Shown here in pieces: positions 1 to 9,691 of a DNA stretch of 64,000 nt; position 1 is the stretch's first letter, and each line of letters opens with the position of its first letter. The notes beneath the pieces were generated by a model, which made no database searches, had not been told where the DNA came from, and saw nothing but the letters and a program-made list of their open reading frames with translations. A program made the position numbers and the translations under genes. This DNA comes from Anodontia alba (lineage: Eukaryota; Mollusca; Bivalvia; Lucinida; Lucinidae). The stretch covers positions 124,060,035 to 124,124,034 of the forward strand of contig OZ024821.1 of the NCBI GenBank assembly GCA_964016985.1, read 5' to 3'.

Positions 1-2
1 CA

Positions 3-101
3 TATCCTGATCATGCAATGTTCCGTATGTTTTATTATTACGCAGCTTTAAATACTGAATGGTTAAATATGTACGACGAATTCCGAGGAGAAATCGTGTA
101 G
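3..101 (+). CDS. 3' end of an unidentified gene (partial terminal exon)
   Basis: The window opens inside an open frame (third frame) that runs 32 codons to a TAG at 99-101. It is rich in aromatic residues, with YYYAALNTEW in the middle and ending in DEFRGEIV. The composition looks like real protein rather than AT-rich noise, and a canonical AATAAA follows about 210 bp downstream, which fits a last coding exon. The start lies outside the window. I do not recognise the family. It could be chance, because 32 codons is short. Confidence 0.4.
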   Translation, partial: YPDHAMFRMFYYYAALNTEWLNMYDEFRGEIV

Positions 102-312
102 ACATTACTCGCAAGCTCGCGTCCTTTTTAACTGGTTTCCTGTGTTTTATATGCGAAATTGAGCTATAGGGTGAGGGAACCAGTAAAGCGTCCTTTGATA
201 TCCCAGCTCGGGACAATATTCGCCAAAATCAGTGTAACAGATCTATGCTTGTATGATATTGTAGTATATTTTATTATAAACAAAGTAATGAAATATAGAG
301 AATTATTAATGA

Positions 313-318
313 AATAAA
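313..318 (+). promoter_or_regulatory. Candidate poly(A) signal AATAAA
   Basis: AATAAA lies about 210 bp downstream of the stop of the partial ORF at 3-101, in an AT-rich 3'-UTR-like stretch. It comes just before the foldback repeat. The hexamer is common in such AT-rich DNA, so the support is positional. Confidence 0.35.
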
Positions 319-334
319 ATACATATTTCGAAAA

Positions 335-1520
335 AGTTATATTTTCACTAGTGAAAATATAAATCTTATATTTTCACTCCTCTGAGCAGTGAAAAATATA
401 AAACCTGGAACTTCTTTTTTCTTATTTACATTAATGGTCATTATGCACGACTGAAAATTTGAATGTTTTCATTACACGAGATGAAATCTTTTATGGTATT
501 CACTGAAAAAGAGTAAATTTTCTTTTTATGTTATTGTTTACACGCCAATGCGCGTTTCTGACGTCATAACTAACGTCACCAAACAAAACACGAACGTCAT
601 GGCGTCGACGCTCAGTGCTTAACATGTAAAACGCTGAAGAAAACAAAAAACAAAAATGTTTCGGCAAATCAAAATAATTTTGATACCAACGTGTTCCTTA
701 CATTCTAACTAATGTTATGCGGTTCTTATATGTCACTGCCAAGGGACAAAACTGCATGCCAGACTTCCCCTTGCAAATGCAAGGTTTGCATCTCTTCTAT
801 CGAAAGTGATGTATATAATAAAAAGAAAATTCAAATGTTTGTCGTGAATATGACTTTTATTTCATCTCGTGAAGTGAAAAAATGTATATTTCATTTGTGC
901 CTTCGGCACTCATGAAATATACATTTTTTCACTTCACTTGATGAAATAAATGTCATATTCACTCCAAACATTTGAATATCCTCTATTTATTTTATTGCAA
1001 GAGGTGAAATCAATGTAAATCCAAAAAGAATAAAAATGATATTATCACAAGTGAAAAATATCGATATTTCTTCACATGTAAAAAATATCACAACTGTATT
1101 ATTTTTACTGCTCGTTTTGGAACACGTCTGTAGTCTTCATTGTTACTCGAACAGATGCAAATGGCCACTTCGTTTGTTTGAACGCCAGTAAGTTCTTTGT
1201 TTCTGCACAAAACGACCAAGTATGGGTTTTCGTTTTCTTAAACAGAAACTGAGGAACACTTTAGTGCCAAAATTATTTTGATTTGACGAAAATTTGGTTT
1301 TGTCTGTACCGAACATCGACGTCATACCGTTTACGTTTTGTTTTGCGAAGTTATATATGACGTCACAAACAATTTATCATGGAAACAATAAAATAAAAGG
1401 AAACTTTACTTTTTTGAAGTAAATACCATTAATAGTTTTATCTCGTGTAATAAAATCAATCAAATTTTCACTCGTGTTTCACACTCGTGAAAATACTGCT
1501 GTTTTCGTTACATTCGATGA
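335..1520. mobile_element. Large foldback (inverted-repeat) element
   Basis: The segment about 430-700 is inverted and repeated at about 1,230-1,450. Shared landmarks are TCAAATCAAAATAATTTTG, a TGACGTCA-type block, and a GGTATTCACT/AAGAGTAAA block near the outer edges. A tight hairpin sits between the arms (828-975). The outer edges are rich in TTTTCACT/AGTGAAAA palindromes. No transposase frame is visible, so it resembles a non-autonomous foldback or MITE-like element. Boundaries are approximate and I saw no clear target-site duplication. Confidence 0.6.
828..975. repeat. Near-perfect hairpin, arms about 56-72 bp
   Basis: The arm that starts GAATATGAC at about 847 is the reverse complement of the arm ending GTCATATTC at about 961. 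Only a few mismatches occur over about 56 bp, and the loop is about 3 bases (TTC, between GTGCC and GGCAC). The match continues outward through TCAAATGTTTG/CAAACATTTGA. Transcription would give a long stable stem. It lies at the centre of the larger foldback element. Confidence 0.8.
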
Positions 1521-1829
1521 AAATATTTCTGGTATTCACTTCAAAAGAGTAAATAACCTCTTTATATCCTCAGGCTGTTATACTTTGTATGACCGGAGTG
1601 TAATAAAGTTACTAGAATATACAAACTATATGAGGAATGCAAACAGTACATACTCGAACTAGACCGTTCTTGGAACAATGTCATCTTCCAGATTCTGATT
1701 TTTTTTTCAAGCTAGTTGTTTAAATTATTAGGTAAATTGAAATTTCAACTAAGTAAGATGCACATACATAACGCTACTGTACCAGAACATGCGATCCCGA
1801 ATATTTGAAAAGAGCCACATCAAGCAGCG

Positions 1830-1925
1830 AATAAGAAAGACGCCGATCAGACTGTGCGGATGTACGGATGCACAGGCTGATCCGCGCCTATATTGTTCGC
1901 AAAGGCTTAAAGGCTTTTTCATGTA
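1830..1925. repeat. Dispersed repeat with GATCAGACTG...GCACAGGCTGATC core
   Basis: The motif GATCAGACTGTGCGGATG, followed by a short spacer and CAGGCTGATC, recurs in variants at about 5,890, 11,720, 22,640, 26,000, 30,320 and 43,650. It is an old interspersed repeat family with no coding capacity. The cores are short inverted repeats (GATCAG...CTGATC). Confidence 0.5.
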
Positions 1926-2572
1926 TTTTTTTTTCCCACAGCAAATGTGGCAAAATGGATCAATTTCAATTGATGCAAAATATTTTGAAGTAACTGAAAA
2001 ATATCTTTACATTTTGTTTAATATTCATAACTATGCAAACATTCTTACTCGGGCATTAACCTAAAATACACCAAAGGCACATTTCCTGAAATTAATAAAA
2101 TAGTTCAAGCTACACCTCATATCAGTCTACACATACGCACAGGCTCCATATATATGCCAAAAGCAATAGGAAAGCCACAGACAGTTGTAAGGTGCGGACA
2201 ATCACGAAAAGGGCAAGGAATCCATGCACGCGCAATATGCAGCCGCACCCGCATTCACAAGCGCACACGCATACGTAAGCGCATGAGCATGCGGATGCAT
2301 ACGCGGACCCCGCGCCAATAGAATCCCTGCCCCAGACAAAGCGGACGCGCAGGCTGATATAGAATTCTATCAATAGTATTTTGAATAGCAAGCACAGAAA
2401 AAGTGCTATTAAGAAAATTAGACCCTTATACATACATTGATTGAATTATGTTCAAAAAGAAGGTCGGAGAGATTGTGTAAAATGGAAGCGGAGCCAGTCT
2501 GAACAGCCACGGACGGATGTAATTGTAGAAAGAAAAGACCCAGCGGGCAAACAACGTCGACTCAACGTCGGT

Positions 2573-3334
2573 TCAACATCTCGACGTAGAGTCAACGCCA
2601 GATCGAAGCCGCCCCAATGCTATGCGCCCGCTGGGAGGATTAGCTGCATAACCCAAAATTTCGTATTCAACATTGTTTATCAACTTTGTATTAAGTTCGC
2701 TGGGAAACTTTGTTTCTAGTTTGTGGATCAAGTAAGTTTCCTTTAACAGCCGTTCCACATCGTCCGGAACAATGTCTATAGGCACCAAAACTATGCTCAT
2801 CAGTATTAAAGTGTGTAGCATTCTGAGTTGAATAATCCGAGTCATTGAAATTAATGATGTTAAATTTCTGACTGTGTTCATTCTTTTCGACACTTGTTGA
2901 CTAGTTTGCCCAACGTACTGCTTGCCACACATTTGACACGAAATGAGGTAAATAACATTTCTTGTAGTGCAGTTTGTATCATAGTTCTATTTAAATGAAG
3001 TACAGATTTGTGAAATCAAACAATGATCACTCTCAACAATGCGTGAACAGTGGGTGCATCTAGGTGTCTTACATTTAAAGGAAGAAAACTGAAACTCCGA
3101 CGTTTCTGAAAACTTTGACTTTACAAGTATATCCTTTATATTTCGAGGAGATTTGTATGCCATCACAAGTTTATATTTTTGCAGTTCTTTTACAGGTGAG
3201 TTACAAGAGAGTTGTAACAAATCCAAATATTTGTTCATGATATATCCTATGTTAGGTAAAGATGGGTTATACTCGATAACAAAAGTAATTATATTTGAAC
3301 TGCATTGTGTATTGTCTTTTGAACTGGCCACCAA
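2573..3334 (-). pseudogene. Penelope-like retroelement: linker plus GIY-YIG endonuclease, broken
   Basis: Minus-strand frame. The upstream part (3,334-2,990) has the conserved region ahead of the endonuclease, including NPSLPNIGYIMNKYL and a KCKTPRCTHC cysteine cluster. The downstream part has CGKQYVGQTSQQVSKRMN, which carries the YVG half of a GIY-YIG nuclease, and later YLIHKLETKFPSELN, typical of the domain's C-terminus. The two parts are in the same frame and are separated by one TAG at 2,987-2,989; the codons after it still read as family sequence (RNVIYLISCQ). The stretch after KRMN is poorly conserved and probably frameshifted. In Penelope-like elements this nuclease nicks target DNA. 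The reverse transcriptase that should lie 5' (above 3,340) is absent, so this is a dead 3' fragment. Confidence 0.75.
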
Positions 3335-3559
3335 AGCCTCACTTTGAGAAGTTTACATACTTTATATAACGGCGAATTATTCACGGCTTCTGGATAGTTT
3401 CTTGCAATGAATAACTCTCAGAGATTAGTCAAAGCGTTTGAAAAATCTGCATTAAGTTCTTGTAATTTTAAAACAAAGTACATGTAAATTTAAACTCAGA
3501 TCCTAATAAAACAAGATTTTTTCTAGACAACACCAACAGGCACTAACTTTATTTTATTG

Positions 3560-3690
3560 TATAATAAACAGTGCTGTACGCTATTAACAGCCGTGCAATA
3601 ACCACCGAAAGCCATGATAGAACAAGAAAAACTCATGTGGTGTTAGTGCAGGCTACGCAACTTTCGATATGCCACAGAATTAATCCGTCA
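3560..3690 (+). repeat. Left part of an interspersed repeat split by a later insertion
   Basis: This matches 26,942-27,060: AACAGCCGTGCA(A/T)TAACC, GGCTACGCAACTTTC and CACAGAATT occur in the same order. In the 27-kb copy the repeat continues straight into GAGCGAGCTTAG-like sequence. Here the continuation is found only at 5,198-5,440, so about 1.5 kb now separates the halves. A Harbinger element accounts for most of that gap. Confidence 0.55.
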
Positions 3691-4078
3691 TGTTCGCGAC
3701 ACTTTCTAAACGATCAGCTGAAACCTGACTACTATTGATGTTACATCCAAATAAAAACGCGGTGTATGAATCGATGGTGTACAAAGTGGGAGGTAAACAT
3801 ATCTGCATCGTTCTGTTTATTTCAGGCAGCAGGAGGGCCCTGGAGGATAATAACTCAAGGCATTAAGATATTTTGTAGAGAACTACTTGGCTTGATGGAG
3901 AATACAAATAGTCTCTCGGTCATATCATATTTTGATCTGGTTAGGAGGAATTTCCGGATTGTCCTCTGCAGAACAGGATGTCAATTTCCAAAGTGGCGAA
4001 GCGGAAACGAAAGTCCAGGGATTTGTTGCTGACTGACGTGGCTATCACATTACGTCAAAGCCAGGTACTAATTTGTGA

Positions 4079-5132
4079 CCTGGGGCCGAGCGCATAAAGC
4101 AGATGTAAGCCTACGCCAGGCGTACGCCCGTCGTAAAATTGTCTCAGAAATTTAAGCGATGTGCACAACCGAGACGTGTCGCACACATAGTCGTAAACTC
4201 ACTCATAAAGTCACGACTATTAGCCGAAATTCAGACCTTTGTTGGAGTGAGTTATTTGGCGAGCGGCTGTTTCCAGAATGCAGTTGATTACTTGTAGTTA
4301 ATAATCATAGATCAACTGCATGCAAGATTATCAGACGAGTTATTTTGGCTCTCAAAGGATTTTCCAAGTACAGATGCACAAATAAATGTTATCAAACAAG
4401 GTTTTCACGCCATAGCAGGGTTTCCGAATGTAATCGCTTGTGTTGATGGAACGCATACATCAATCCCAGTTCTACTCAAAACGAATGGCAGTTTGTAAAC
4501 AGAAAAGGAACACATTCTTTTAATAGTGTGTGACCATGAACTTAAAAAATTAACTGTGTTATACGTTGACCTGGATCTACTCATGACTCGCTCATGACTC
4601 GCGCATTCTGACTCAGAATGGAATTCACAGACATCTTCAGCAAAACCAAGGTATTGGATATGTTTTGGTGGACAGTGGGTATCGTTAAATGCAGTGGTTA
4701 ATGGTACCGGTTATCAACCCCCTGATTACTGCGTATATGTCAACAAGAAGTGTAACTGAGCGATATAATGGCATTTTGAAACGTAGATTTGCCTGTCTTA
4801 ACAAGCTAAGAATCCGCCCGGAAGCCTGCATGGTCTTACACAACATGTGTATTACTACTGTGGGAATACAGCCAGGAGAAGATGCAGTGGATGATGACCG
4901 AGATAACAATTGGGGAAATTTACTAAGACGATGTTTCATTTCGCACATGGTATACATGTTACATCTTGCTATTATGGCTATACGCCAGTCGTAGTCCAGA
5001 CGCAACTAAGTCCGACGTATGCTCGCCTTTTCACTCTAATTTTAAGACAGTCGTACGCTGGACGTAGTTGATCCTAGGTTATGAGCCTACGCCGGCACAA
5101 ACTACGCCTCCTTTATGCACTCGGTCCCAGGG
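4079..5132 (+). mobile_element. Decayed PIF/Harbinger DNA transposon
   Basis: The ends form a terminal inverted repeat: the left end reads CCTGGGGCCGAGCGCATAAA, and the right end is the reverse complement of CCTGGGACCGAGTGCATAAA. Further inside, GTAAGCCTACGCC faces GGCGTAGGCTCA. Between them is a broken HARBI1-type nuclease reading left to right. The length (about 1.05 kb) is short for an autonomous Harbinger, which normally also carries a Myb-like gene, and none is seen. A 3-bp target duplication could not be fixed with confidence. Confidence 0.7.
4260..4990 (+). pseudogene. HARBI1-like nuclease (DDE_Tnp_4), multiply broken
   Basis: In order along the plus strand, the frames show FHAIAGFPNVIACVDGTHTS (first catalytic Asp in the CVDGTH motif), FVNRKGTHSFNSV, GYVLVDSGYR (second catalytic Asp) and WLMVPVINP. 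After these come TERYNGILKRRFACL and ACMVLHNMCI, the conserved tail of the PIF/Harbinger nuclease. Breaks are a frameshift between CVDGTH and FVNRKG, a TAA directly after DSGYR (4,686-4,688), and another frame change before 4,689. It cannot make a working nuclease. The 5' part of the gene is poorly preserved. Confidence 0.8.
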
Positions 5133-5197
5133 AAATGCAGCAGGTGTGAGGAATTTTACCATTGTACCCTATGTAGAATTTTATAAGGATGTAACAC

Positions 5198-5440
5198 CAG
5201 CTGTCGTCACGAGATGTTTACCGCCTGACCCGGGAACGAGCATAGTCGGAGGATATTGCGTTTGAGAGGCACTGGTGAAGAGGCAAAACCAAATAGTGCA
5301 AGAAATTACGCGAAATTTAGCAAATATTTCAGTTTTAATGCAAAAATTGCGATCGTAAATACTTTTCAATGCATTAACATTCCCCAGGTCCATCGGCGTT
5401 GAAAACCTCCCTCAGGACCATGCGAATGTTAATGCATCAA
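5198..5440 (+). repeat. Right part of the interspersed repeat split by the Harbinger insertion
   Basis: This is homologous to about 27,060-27,258. Both contain an ACAAGATGT/ACGAGATGT block, a CCGCCTGACCC-like block, GCGCAAGAAAT(A/T)ACGCGAAAT and a closing GCGAATGTTAATGCAT. It pairs with 3,560-3,690 as the other half of one older element. Confidence 0.55.
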
Positions 5441-6079
5441 AACCTATCTTTGATTCTTTTAGTATTTATTTCATACGACTTTTCGCCTTCTGGATTTATC
5501 AAGGACTGATTAAACAAAGTCTATATGACGTCGACGCTAAACATGTATAACATGCCAAATCCATTACAAAGATATAAACGGGAAAATATACATATAAAGT
5601 AGCGTTGTGCAAAGTTAAACAGGGGACATAAAAGAGGCAATGATATACCGCGACGACCCTGATCAGCGGGCCACACATCAGCACATTGTTCAGGGCTATC
5701 GTCGTAAACACCACGGTAGTCACACAGCCCGCACCACGCGCCACGTAGTAGATTAGGATATGACATAATATATACAGAACACGAAGAAAAAAGTCAGACT
5801 GCGAAAACGCAAAATCAGAACGGGCCTACCTAATGTCCGCGCTCTGTGATGTTAAATACTACAAAGCAATATACTGCAGAAACAAGGGAGCTCTGACCAG
5901 ACTGCGCGAATGCGCTGGCCGATCCATATCCGGTTTTTAAAATTATTATAGCCCGCTTCCATGCATGCGCACGCATACGCATATGCGTAGAACCCGTCCA
6001 TTGCGTGAACAAACGCAGATAAAGATTTTTAAGTTATTAAAGATATTAGTGAAGATACCCAAGAAATGAAAATCTAAAA

Positions 6080-6400
6080 GGTTGCCTTTAGAAACAAAGA
6101 ACACGTTACAGATTAGAAACTCGGAGTTTCGGTTTCATTGAGACTCTTCATACAGTAATGAAGTTTGCAACACTGCTTACGCCCTCTAGTGTATACATGA
6201 GCAGAAGTCCACCATATTTAAGAAGCACAACGCTCCCGGGGCGATAGAAGAACGAAAAATGAGGAACCGGTTATAATAAAACCATATATGAAATTACAGA
6301 CGCACAAACAAAGAAAAAGTGCAAATAGAGGAACCGCCTTGGAATGGTCAGTTGGAAGACTACTTGGGTGTTTAAACCATGTTTTATTCGCGCGACACCT
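6080..6400. repeat. Two interspersed repeat fragments (AAACAAAGAACAC family, then ACCGCCTTGGAA family)
   Basis: About 6,080-6,230 matches 15,034-15,345 and, inverted, 17,545-17,830. Shared blocks are GAAACAAAGAACAC, CAGTAATGAAGT, GCTTACG(C/G)CCTCTA and ACATGAGCAGAA. About 6,229-6,400 contains ACAAAGAAAAAGTGCAAAT and GGAACCGCCTTGGAATGGTC, related to the inner end of the repeat at 21,109-21,426. No coding function. Confidence 0.5.
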
Positions 6401-7156
6401 CACCATGAACTCAGAAATTCTGATGCAGCTCCAAATTACAAATATGTGTTCGGTTGGGCTACTTCATCTGTGAAATATCGCAGCGAAAAAACGTATAATC
6501 AAAAACACTGTGATGAAACACAGTAATAGGCTCAATGGTGATCTCAGAACACAAGATAACCACAAACAGAACTACGATGAGTCCGACCATAGATATTGAT
6601 AGTTAGGCGCCGACCGTCTGAAACAATTTGAGGGGGGCGGGGGGAGCCGACATTTAGTCCGCGGACCGACCCACCGTCATGCAATTTAAAAAGGAAAGCA
6701 AAGCTATCAGCCATAATTGGGTTACCAACCATGCTTGCAGATTGCTGCAAACATTCATGTTGAACCTATCCTTTTGCAGTGATTAGCAATCTTTTTAACT
6801 TGTACGGAACAATCAGTTTCTGTTTTTTAGACTGTCGCCATAAAATTCAGGTTCGAACAGAGCATCTTGTAGAAAATGTTCAAACTAACGTTGTATTTGG
6901 ACATTAATTTAGAATGACGGCGATAAACCTAAGAAAATGTTTTACGTAGTTTATGAAGTTTATGTAGTTTATGTCTAAGAAGTTTAGCAGTTAAAATCTT
7001 ATTTAAATCGTTTAAGCCATCATTAGACAAGATACCTTAGCAGAACGAAATAACTGAGAAATATATACACATTATAGGCTCTAGCACGAGGGATATCGCC
7101 ATCACAAAAATAGTCGTACCGTTTGTCTAGTAGAGATTATGTCATAAGATACCGTC

Positions 7157-7443
7157 AAACATCACGAAAACATGCCTATATAATTTTGACCCCCCTTCAA
7201 CCCCACTTTTATATAGTAAAACTGGGGTTTACAGGGGTATACATTATTTTTCTTATTTCTGCTCAAAAACATAGAGTGTGGGTACTCATTAGAACCGCCT
7301 CGTCGAGGCGGTTCTAACCTATCCCACAATCTATGTTTTGAGCAGAAATAAGAAAATTATCGGAGTTTTTTTTATCTGAAAATTTTCAGTTTTTGGAGGT
7401 GAATTTTTCATTGTATTTGAATAGGCATGTTTTCGTAATGTTT
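7157..7443. mobile_element. Hairpin-bearing MITE, full-length copy
   Basis: The outer ends are inverted repeats. The left starts AAACATCACGAAAACATGCC and the right is the reverse complement of AAACATTACGAAAACATGCC. Inside lies the conserved palindromic core (about 7,247-7,352), with arms of about 50 bp meeting at GCCTCGTCGAGGC. One flank carries GACCCCCCTTCAACCCCAC, also present in sister copies at 21,471-21,737 (opposite orientation) and 35,675-35,953. There is no ORF, so it must have moved using another element's transposase. Confidence 0.8.
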
Positions 7444-7718
7444 AAATCCAGAAACAGAGCTTCGGTGGCAGATGTATTAGTTATATTTAACTGTAGTTCT
7501 TTGAAATTTCAAGAAAACTCAGTTGAAAACTTAACACAGAAAAACAATCGTATTTGTTCTTAATGCTCCTCTGTAAAATGATTATATTTTGCCCTAATGC
7601 TTCTCCGCTCCGCACTCGTCCCTTGGTTTGCCACTTATCAATTTATTTTTCAGCTTACAAATATAATTCAACATATGAAGACAATAATGAAAGGACGTTT
7701 AGAATAATAAAATCTTAC

Positions 7719-7764
7719 CTGCGGCAACACCCCAGAGAAGGGCGACGACTACAAGAACACTCAT
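7719..7764 (-). CDS. First coding exon of a secreted protein (signal peptide)
   Basis: Reading down the minus strand from ATG at 7,764, the exon encodes MSVLVVVALLWGVAA plus one base. It then ends exactly at a strong donor (AG|GTAAGATT, intron starting 7,718). The peptide is short and hydrophobic and ends in small residues, as expected of a secretory signal. A TATA box and an initiator sit just upstream at canonical spacing. The next exon would lie below 7,700 on this strand, but I could not recognise it, so the mature protein is unknown. Short secreted effectors often have this structure, but no such claim can be made here. Confidence 0.6.
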
Positions 7765-7777
7765 GCTGACTTGGTCT

Positions 7778-7815
7778 GAATGATCAGTCAGGACCACAAT
7801 AGGCTCTTATATAGC
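7778..7815 (-). promoter_or_regulatory. TATA box plus initiator core promoter
   Basis: On the minus strand, CTATATAAGAG (TATATAAG at 7,813-7,806) is followed about 30 bp later by TCATTC (7,783-7,778), an initiator-like motif. ATG of the signal-peptide exon is about 15-20 bp further on. The spacing matches an RNA polymerase II TATA/Inr promoter with a very short 5' UTR. Confidence 0.55.
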
Positions 7816-8081
7816 TAAAAACCGACAGCTGGATTATCCGCGCAGCGAGAAGAAAGAGTTTACTGCAAATAGTAGAGCTTCAGATCAGGGCCGTATCTGT
7901 GCGCCACTTCAGTCGATGGATATCATTATTTACCAACTTGCAATTCCGTTTAAGGGAGCTTGATACACTTGTAGAATTTCCGCCATTTTGTACAAGGGGT
8001 GGGAGAGGGGACTTTTCTTGTTACTTCTTTTTACTTCCTGGGTGGTTTCTTGCATATCAAGCCAGTTCCGAAGAAAACCTA

Positions 8082-9508
8082 TACTCTAAAAGGAAAGAGT
8101 TTGCTCCCGTTGGGAAGTCTGCTCTAAAAAAAAGAGTTTGCTCCCACTGGGAGTCTTTTCTAAAAGGAAAGAGTTTACTCCCGTTGTGAGTCGGCTCTAA
8201 AAGGAAAGATTTTGCTCCCGTTGGGAGTCTACTCAAAAAGGAAAGAGTTTGCTCCCGTTAGGTCTACTCTAAAAGGAAAGGGTTTGCTCCCGTTGGGCGT
8301 CTGCTCTAAAAGGAAAGAATTTACTCGCGTTGTGAGTCTGCTCTAAAGGAAAGAGTTTGTTCCCGTTGGGTCTGCTTTAAAAGGAAAGTGTTTGCTTTCG
8401 TTGGGAGTCTTCTCTAAAAGGAAAGGGTTTGCTCCCGTTGGGCGTCTACTCTGAAAGGAAAGAGTGTGCTCCCATTGGGAGTCTTCTCTAAAAGGAATGC
8501 GTTTGCTCCCGTTGGGCGTCTACTCTAAAAGGAAAGATTTTGCTCCCGTTGGGCGTCTACTCTAAAGGGAAAGAGTTTGCTCCCGTTAGGTCTACTCTAA
8601 AAGGAAAGGGTTTGCTCCCGTTGGGCGTCTGCTCTAAAAGGAAAGAATTTACTCCCGGAGTCTTTTCTAAAAAAATGCGTTTGCTCCTGTTTGGAATCTT
8701 CTCTAAAGGGAAAGAGTTTGCTCCCGTTGGGAGTCTCCTCTAAAAAGAAAGAATTTGCTCTCGTGGAGAGTCTACTCTAAAAGAAAAGAGTTTGCTCCCG
8801 TTGGGAGTCTACTCTTAAAGGAAAAAGTTTGTTCCCGTTAGGAGTCTACTCTAAAAGGAAAGAGTTTGTTCCCGTTGGGAGTTTTCTCTAAAAGGCAAGA
8901 GTTTGCAACCATTGGGAATCTTCTCTTAAAGGAAAGAGTTTGCTCCCGTTGGGAGTCTACTCTAAAAGGAAAGAGTTTGCTCCCGCTGTGAGTCTACTTT
9001 AAAAGGTAAGAGTTTGTTTCCGTTGGGAGTCTGTTCTAAAAGAAAAGAGCTTGCTCCCGTTGGGAGTCTCCTCTAAAAAGAAAGAGTTTGCTCCCGTTGG
9101 GAGTCTGCTCTAAAACAAAAAGTTTGCTCCCATCGGGAGTCTACTCTAAAAGGAAACAGTTTTTTCCCCGTTGAGAGTCTTCTCTAAAAGGTAAGAGTTT
9201 GCTCCCATTGGGAGTCTACTCTAAAAGAAAAGTTTTCTCCCGTTGGGAGTCTACTCTAAAAGGAAAGAGTTTGCTCCCGTTGGGAGTCTACTCTAAAAGA
9301 AAAAAAAAGTTTGCTCCTGTTGGGAGTATACTCTAAAAGGAAAGAGTTTGCTCCCGTTGGGAGTCTACTCTAAAAGGAAACAGTTTGTTTTTTGTTGGGA
9401 GTCTACTCTAAAAGGAAAGAGTTTGCTTCCTTTGGGAGTCTACTATAAAAGAAAAGAGTTTGCTCTCACTGGGAGTCTTCTCTTAAAGGAAAAAGTTTGC
9501 TTCCGTGG
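8082..9508 (+). repeat. 37-bp minisatellite, about 38 units
   Basis: The unit reads CTCTAAAAGGAAAGAG, then TTTGCTCCCGTTGGGAGT, then CTA. It repeats head to tail with point changes and small indels for about 1.4 kb. Some units have lost a few bases (near 8,255, 8,345 and 8,650) and some have small insertions (9,300, an A-tract). The period is not a multiple of three, so the short ORFs across it only reflect the repeat. Confidence 0.95.
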
Positions 9509-9534
9509 GAGCAAACTCTTTCCTTTTAGTGTAG
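9506..9534 (-). repeat. Terminal minisatellite unit in inverted orientation
   Basis: TGGGAGCAAACTCTTTCC followed by TTTTAGTGTAG is the reverse complement of the array's unit. It directly abuts the last forward unit, so the end of the array can fold back on itself. The array ends about here. Confidence 0.85.
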
Positions 9535-9691
9535 CCTCCTTTTAGAAGAGGGAACAATTCTGACAATTATCTTCCTGAAAGTATACAAATTCCGATAAAT
9601 TGAATTTATTTCAGTTAATTTTGTAAAAACGGTTACGACGAAATTATAAAGCACACGTCGATGAAAAATATGCTCAAAGAATGCAAACGTA

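Noticed and set aside
8082..9508. CRISPR-like array
   Set aside because: Units are contiguous with no unique spacers, and the DNA is clearly eukaryotic.
7899..9545. Several ORFs with repeated KEFAP / KGKSLLPLG-like peptides
   Set aside because: They are translations of the 37-bp minisatellite. The period is not a multiple of three, so frames switch from unit to unit.
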